NCBI GenBank assembly: GCA_026416755.1
Contig: JAOAEP010000022.1
Location: 1 to 9,248, forward strand
From: a bacterium
GTDB lineage: Bacteria; Ratteibacteria; UBA8468; B48-G9; JAFGKM01
Direction of reading: 5' to 3'
DNA length: 9,248 nt
This document shows positions 5,399 through 9,248 of the stretch, piece by piece. The notes beneath the pieces were generated by a model. That model did not search any database. It was given only the letters and a program-made list of their open reading frames with translations, and had not been told where the DNA came from. Numbering within the stretch: the first letter of the stretch is position 1; every line of letters begins with the position of its first letter. The translations under genes were made by a program, and so were the position numbers.

Positions 5399-5759
5399 AA
5401 TAAAAGTTAAAGGTGAGTTTTCTTCTGCTCATATGTTGAGAAATTACAGAGGAGAATGTGAAAACTTACATGGTCATAACTGGAAGGTTGAAGTTATAGT
5501 ATCGGGGGAAGTCCTTGATAGAATTGGTTTAGTTATTGATTTCCGTATTTTAAGAAGTAAACTTAATATTGTATTGAAATCCCTTGACCATAAAAATTTA
5601 AACTTAATTCCATTTTTTAAAAACAGAAACCCGAGTTCGGAAAATATTGCTTTTTTTATTTTCAAAAAGTTGGAAAAACTTTTAAAAAACTACCCTATTA
5701 GAATCCAAAAAGTTATTGTATGGGAAAACGAGAACCAATGTGCATGTTATTATGAATAA
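5391..5759 (+). CDS. queD: 6-carboxy-5,6,7,8-tetrahydropterin synthase (QueD/PTPS family)
   Basis: 122 aa, the usual size of QueD. The family converts 7,8-dihydroneopterin triphosphate to 6-carboxytetrahydropterin, the second step towards queuosine/7-deazaguanine. The zinc histidines are H14 (FSSAH), H27 and H29 (LHGHNW), and the catalytic cysteine is C23 (GECENLHGH). LDHKNLN (65-71) carries the Asp-His of the catalytic relay, PSSENIA (81-87) the substrate contact region, and VWENENQCACYYE (110-122) the pterin-anchoring glutamate. The single Cys in the GECENLHGH context fits QueD rather than eukaryotic-type pyruvoyl-tetrahydropterin synthase, but no queC, queE or queF is in the window, so the pathway is inferred. 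It begins 8 nt before the murI stop and ends 8 nt inside purS. Confidence 0.92.
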   Translation: MYEIKVKGEFSSAHMLRNYRGECENLHGHNWKVEVIVSGEVLDRIGLVIDFRILRSKLNIVLKSLDHKNLNLIPFFKNRNPSSENIAFFIFKKLEKLLKNYPIRIQKVIVWENENQCACYYE

Positions 5760-6225
5760 AAACTACTGGATAATTGAAGTTTTTAAAAAGAAAAACTTAC
5801 CAGATATTTTTGGAATAGATATAAAAAGGAGTATTGAAGAAATTGGAATTTATAATGTTGAAGAAGTTAGAGTATCTAATATTTATAAAATTGAGTGTAT
5901 TGCAGATAAAGAAAAGATAAAGAAGATTACAAAAGAACTTTTAATTGACAATGTTTCAGAAACATTTAGAATTTATAAGAAGATAAAAATTGAAAAAAAT
6001 TGTTGGATAGTGGAAGTATTTTTAAAAGAAGGTGTTACAGACCCTGTTGGAGATACAGCAAAAGATACTATAATAGAAAGTGGTATTTTAAAGGATGTAA
6101 ATGTAAAAACTGGTAAAAGGTATTATATAAAAGGAAATTTAAAAGAAAAAGAGATAAAAGAAATATGTGAAAAAATTCTTGCAAATACACTTGTTCAAAA
6201 CTATTTTATTTTTAAAAGGGTTTGA
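5752..6225 (+). CDS. purS: Tandem-duplicated FGAM synthase subunit PurS
   Basis: 157 aa, about twice the usual 80-85 aa. It consists of two PurS-like repeats, about residues 5-77 and 84-155, which align along their length (WIIEVF/WIVEVF, IEEIGI/IIESGI, VRVSNIYKI/VNVKTGKRYYI). Repeat 2 keeps the PurS signature (KEGVTDPVGDTAKDTI, then VKTGKRYYI); repeat 1 has lost it (KKKNLPDIFGIDIKRSI, no GK). PurS bridges PurL and PurQ and helps channel ammonia in formylglycinamidine ribonucleotide synthase; it normally works as a dimer, so one chain could supply both halves. The start at 5752 (ATGAATAA, overlapping the queD stop by 8 nt) is preferred over an in-frame ATG at 5716. The 12 extra residues from that start match no PurS and would give a 44-nt overlap, while 8 nt matches two other junctions here. 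Followed after 4 nt by purL. Confidence 0.88.
   Translation: MNKNYWIIEVFKKKNLPDIFGIDIKRSIEEIGIYNVEEVRVSNIYKIECIADKEKIKKITKELLIDNVSETFRIYKKIKIEKNCWIVEVFLKEGVTDPVGDTAKDTIIESGILKDVNVKTGKRYYIKGNLKEKEIKEICEKILANTLVQNYFIFKRV
6214..6220 (+). promoter_or_regulatory. Ribosome-binding site of purL
   Basis: AAAAGGG sits 9 nt before the purL ATG (6230), inside the last codons of purS. Its position supports 6230 as the start and means purL can be initiated by ribosomes finishing purS. Confidence 0.5.
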
Positions 6226-6229
6226 ATAA

Positions 6230-8596
6230 ATGAAATATGCTAAATATATTAATATTTTATCTGCTGATGAAGAGACCCTTATCAAAGTAAGTGAAGAAAA
6301 TCTTCTTTCCCTTGATTTAGTGGAAATGAAAAAAATAAGAGAGTATTTTAATTCTCTTGGTAGAAATCCAACTGATTGTGAAATGGAATGTATTGCTCAG
6401 ACATGGAGTGAGCATTGTTATCATAAAACATTTAAAGCAGAGATTCAATATTTTGAAAAAGAGGATGAAAAAATAAAAATTGAAAAAATAAATCTTTTGA
6501 AGGAAATAATGGAAGTAACTGAAAGATTAAACTATGATTGGTGTGTTTCTGTTTTTAAAGACAATGCAGGAATTGTTAAAATAAACGATAAATGGGGCGT
6601 TGCTTTTAAAGTTGAAACACATAATCATCCTTCTGCTCTTGAACCCTATGGAGGAGCCGGGACAGGAATTGGTGGAGTTATAAGAGATATTCTTGGGGTT
6701 GGACTTGGAGCAAAACCAATATTGAATACAGATGTTTTCTGTTTTGGTCTACTTGATTTTCCTTATGAGAACTTACCTGAAGGAATTTTACATCCAAGAA
6801 GAATTTTTAGAGGTGTTGTTAGTGGAGTAAGGGACTATGGAAATAGAATGGGAATACCTACTGGAAACGGAGCCATAATTTTTGATAATGGATATCTGTA
6901 CAATTGTCTTGTATATTGTGGAACTGTTGGGGTTATTCCTTTGGATAAAGTTGAAAAAAAAGTAAATGATGGAGATGTTATTGTTGTTGTGGGGGGAAGA
7001 ACTGGAAGAGATGGAATTCATGGGGCAACTTTTTCATCTGCAAGTTTAAAAGAAGATATTCCTACAAGTGTAGTTCAAATTGGTAATCCCATAGTTGAAA
7101 AAAAACTTCAAGATATTTTATTAGTGGCTAGAGATTTAAATCTTTATAATTCAATAACTGATTGTGGAGCAGGGGGTTTTTCATCGGCAATTGGCGAGAT
7201 GGGAAAAGATATAGGTGCTATTGTTTATCTTGATAAAGTTCCTCTTAAATATAAAGGACTCTTACCATGGGAAATATTTTTATCAGAATCACAGGAAAGA
7301 ATGGTACTTGCAGTTCCTGAAAAAAATGTAGAAAAGTTAATCTCTTTATTTACTTCTGAAAATGTAGAAGCAACTGTAATAGGTAAATTTGTAAAAACAG
7401 GAAAATTAACCGTTTATTATAAAGATGAGATTGTTTGTGATGTTGATATGGATTTTTTACATAAGGGAGTACCGAAGAAAACTCTTAAGGCCTTCTTTGA
7501 AAAAAAAGAGGGGGAAAATGTAAAATTTAAATCAAAAAATATTGAAGAAGACATACTTAAGATTTTAAGTAATCCCAATATTGCTTCCAAAGGAGAAGTT
7601 ATTCATCAATATGACCATGAAGTAGGAGGAAGAAGTATTTTAAAACCATTTGTTGGATATGAAGGTAGAGGGGTATCTGATGGAATAGTTCTAAAGCCAT
7701 TTTATAACAGTTATGAAGGGCTTATTATTGGTTGTGGAATAAATCCTTTTTATGGGATGATTGATCCTTACTATATGGCAGGATGTTGTATTGAAGAATG
7801 TATAAGAAATATAGTTAGTTGTGGGGGCAATCCAGAAAAAATTGCAATACTTGATAATTTCTGTTGGGGTAATATTTATGATGAAAAAGAATTAGGAAAT
7901 TTAGTTAGATGTGTAAAAGGTTGTAAAGAGTTTGCTTTAAAATATAAAGTCCCTTTTATTTCAGGGAAGGATAGTTTAAATAATTATTTCAAAGGCAAAG
8001 ATAAAAATATAATTTCAATTCCTGGAACATTGCTTATCTCTGGGATAGGTATAATTGAAGATATAAGAAAAATATGTTCTACTGACTTTAAAAAAGAAGG
8101 GAATATAATTTTTATTCTTGGTAAAACATTTAATGAACTTGGTTCTTCTCAATTTTATTTAAATCACAAAATAAAAGGAGGGATTCTTCCAAGACCAAGA
8201 CCTGAGATAACTTTGAATTTAATGAAAAAAATATATTTAGGAATTAAAAATGGTTTAATTAAAAGTTGCCATGATTGTTCGGATGGTGGATTAATAACTG
8301 CAATATGTGAGATGATGATAGGAGGGAATTTGGGCTGTAGTATTAATTTTAAAGATGTTTTAGCAGAGACGAAAGAACCTGAAATAATTCTTTTTTCTGA
8401 AAGTTGTGGGAGATTTGTTGTAGAAATAGAAAAAGATAAGATTTATGAATTTGAGAATTTATTTAAAAATGAGGAAATAAGTTTAATTGGAGAGATTATA
8501 GAAGAAAAGAAAATATTAGGTTGGTGGGGAAATAAAAAACTATTTGAAATTTCTCTTGATAAAATTTATGAAAAATGGAGTAGTTTAAAATTTTAA
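6230..8596 (+). CDS. purL: Phosphoribosylformylglycinamidine synthase, synthetase subunit PurL
   Basis: 788 aa. Catalyses ATP-dependent amidation of FGAR to FGAM in purine synthesis, with ammonia supplied by PurQ. Key blocks: AQTWSEHCYHKTF (56-68), the active-site region ETHNHPSALEPYGGAGTGIGG (129 onward), GVVSGVRDYGNRMGIPTGNG (195-214), GGRTGRDGIHGATFSSASL (255-273), DCGAGGFSSAIGEMG (311-325), then the second half with GGRSILKPFVGYEGRG (466-481), ISGKDSLNNYF (577-587) and SCHDCSDGGLITAICEM (679-695). Both AIRS-like halves are present, so the chain is complete. Its length is in the range of separate (small) PurL, but the AQTWSEHCYHKTF block is closer to PurL chains fused to PurS repeats than to the Bacillus-type WSEHCSYK. 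No glutaminase domain is attached; that is the next gene. Separated from purS by 4 nt and from purQ by 2 nt. Confidence 0.96.
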   Translation: MKYAKYINILSADEETLIKVSEENLLSLDLVEMKKIREYFNSLGRNPTDCEMECIAQTWSEHCYHKTFKAEIQYFEKEDEKIKIEKINLLKEIMEVTERLNYDWCVSVFKDNAGIVKINDKWGVAFKVETHNHPSALEPYGGAGTGIGGVIRDILGVGLGAKPILNTDVFCFGLLDFPYENLPEGILHPRRIFRGVVSGVRDYGNRMGIPTGNGAIIFDNGYLYNCLVYCGTVGVIPLDKVEKKVNDGDVIVVVGGRTGRDGIHGATFSSASLKEDIPTSVVQIGNPIVEKKLQDILLVARDLNLYNSITDCGAGGFSSAIGEMGKDIGAIVYLDKVPLKYKGLLPWEIFLSESQERMVLAVPEKNVEKLISLFTSENVEATVIGKFVKTGKLTVYYKDEIVCDVDMDFLHKGVPKKTLKAFFEKKEGENVKFKSKNIEEDILKILSNPNIASKGEVIHQYDHEVGGRSILKPFVGYEGRGVSDGIVLKPFYNSYEGLIIGCGINPFYGMIDPYYMAGCCIEECIRNIVSCGGNPEKIAILDNFCWGNIYDEKELGNLVRCVKGCKEFALKYKVPFISGKDSLNNYFKGKDKNIISIPGTLLISGIGIIEDIRKICSTDFKKEGNIIFILGKTFNELGSSQFYLNHKIKGGILPRPRPEITLNLMKKIYLGIKNGLIKSCHDCSDGGLITAICEMMIGGNLGCSINFKDVLAETKEPEIILFSESCGRFVVEIEKDKIYEFENLFKNEEISLIGEIIEEKKILGWWGNKKLFEISLDKIYEKWSSLKF

Positions 8597-8598
8597 AA

Positions 8599-9248
8599 AT
8601 GAAGCCAAAAGTTTTAATATTAAGAGTTGCGGGTACAAATTGTGATTTTGAGACAGAATGGGCTTTTAATCTTGCAGGTGCTTTTGCTGAAAGAGTTCAT
8701 ATAAATCAAATTATAAATGGAGAAAAAAAATTATCTGAATATCAAATATTAACAATACCAGGTGGTTTTTCCTATGGAGATGATATAGGTGCAGGGAAAG
8801 TTCTTGCAAATCAAATAAAATTAAAACTCTGGGAAGAAATTGAAAAATTTATTGAGAGGAAAAAAGTGATAATTGGTATATGTAACGGTTTTCAAGTCTT
8901 GGTTAAATCAGGGATTTTACCATTTAATACTGAACAACTTGTTACTCTTGAGTGGAATGATTCTGGAAGATTTGAGGATAGGTGGGTATATTTAAAAGTT
9001 GAAAAGAATATATCTCCATTTTTTGAAGGTTTACCTGAAATAATAAGAATGCCAGTTGCTCATGCGGAGGGGAAATTTCTACCCAAAAATAAAAAAGTTA
9101 TTGAAAAACTTGAAAGGAATAAACAGGTCATATTAAGATATTGTAATAAAAATGGAGAATTATGTAGTTATCCATATAATCCGAATGGCTCTATTGGTAA
9201 TATTGCAGGAATATGTAGTAAAAATGGTCTTATAATTGGAATGATGCC
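8599..9248 (+). CDS. purQ: FGAM synthase glutaminase subunit PurQ (3' end outside window)
   Basis: The frame opens with ATG at 8599, 2 nt after the purL stop, and stays open to the window end (216 codons plus 2 nt), so it is partial only at its 3' end. It is a class I glutamine amidotransferase that releases ammonia for PurL. Seen here: VLILRVAGTNCDFET (5-19), IPGGFSYGDDIGAGK (53-67, the oxyanion-hole region), the nucleophile C95 in GICNGFQVL (93-101), MPVAHAEGKF, and SIGNIAGIC close to the end. The last bases read GMMP, which should lead into the His and Glu of the catalytic triad just beyond the window. The order purS-purL-purQ puts all three FGAM synthase subunits together. Confidence 0.95.
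   Translation, partial: MKPKVLILRVAGTNCDFETEWAFNLAGAFAERVHINQIINGEKKLSEYQILTIPGGFSYGDDIGAGKVLANQIKLKLWEEIEKFIERKKVIIGICNGFQVLVKSGILPFNTEQLVTLEWNDSGRFEDRWVYLKVEKNISPFFEGLPEIIRMPVAHAEGKFLPKNKKVIEKLERNKQVILRYCNKNGELCSYPYNPNGSIGNIAGICSKNGLIIGMM

Noticed and set aside
5716..5751. An earlier in-frame ATG for purS
   Set aside because: It would add 12 residues unlike any PurS and overlap queD by 44 nt; the ATG at 5752 fits the domain start and the 8-nt overlap pattern.

Overview
The window is AT-rich bacterial DNA (A+T clearly dominant in every gene) carrying one strand-uniform, tightly packed gene series, all on the + strand. A tmRNA gene with its partner SmpB shows it is a bacterium. The amidase carries an insert resembling the autoinhibitory helix of AmiA/B/C enzymes, which hints at a diderm (two-membrane) cell. 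The codon usage, unusual tmRNA end and PurL type do not match a model organism that I recognise; an uncultured or candidate-phylum bacterium is likely, but I cannot place it.

Layout. Positions 1-880 hold the 3' part of a radical SAM/SPASM protein of unknown substrate. It overlaps by 8 nt a UbiB/ABC1 atypical-kinase gene (873-2489), which is followed after 1 nt by smpB (2491-2937). The tmRNA gene ssrA (2925-3277) begins inside the last codons of smpB, so the smpB stop codon lies within the mature tmRNA. A gene-free stretch follows (3278-3485). It contains an intrinsic terminator and a GC-rich, foldable block of about 89 nt whose right third is a near-perfect copy of the tmRNA 3' end. A second operon starts at 3486: a secreted N-acetylmuramoyl-L-alanine amidase, glutamate racemase murI, queD (queuosine precursor), a tandem-duplicated purS, purL, and purQ (cut by the window end). 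Most junctions in both operons are overlaps of 4 or 8 nt or gaps of a few nt, which points to co-transcription and translational coupling.

How the genes fit together. SmpB and tmRNA form the trans-translation ribosome-rescue pair. MurI supplies D-glutamate for peptidoglycan and the amidase remodels peptidoglycan, so the second operon opens with cell-wall genes. PurS, PurL and PurQ are the three parts of FGAM synthase (fourth step of purine synthesis). Here PurS is a two-repeat chain, a form that resembles the fused PurS-like N-terminal region of large PurL proteins.

Most worth a second look: the smpB/ssrA overlap, which predicts that tmRNA 5' maturation cuts the stop codon off smpB mRNA; the GC-rich tRNA-like element that repeats the tmRNA tail; the non-canonical T-loop of the tmRNA; and the tandem PurS.
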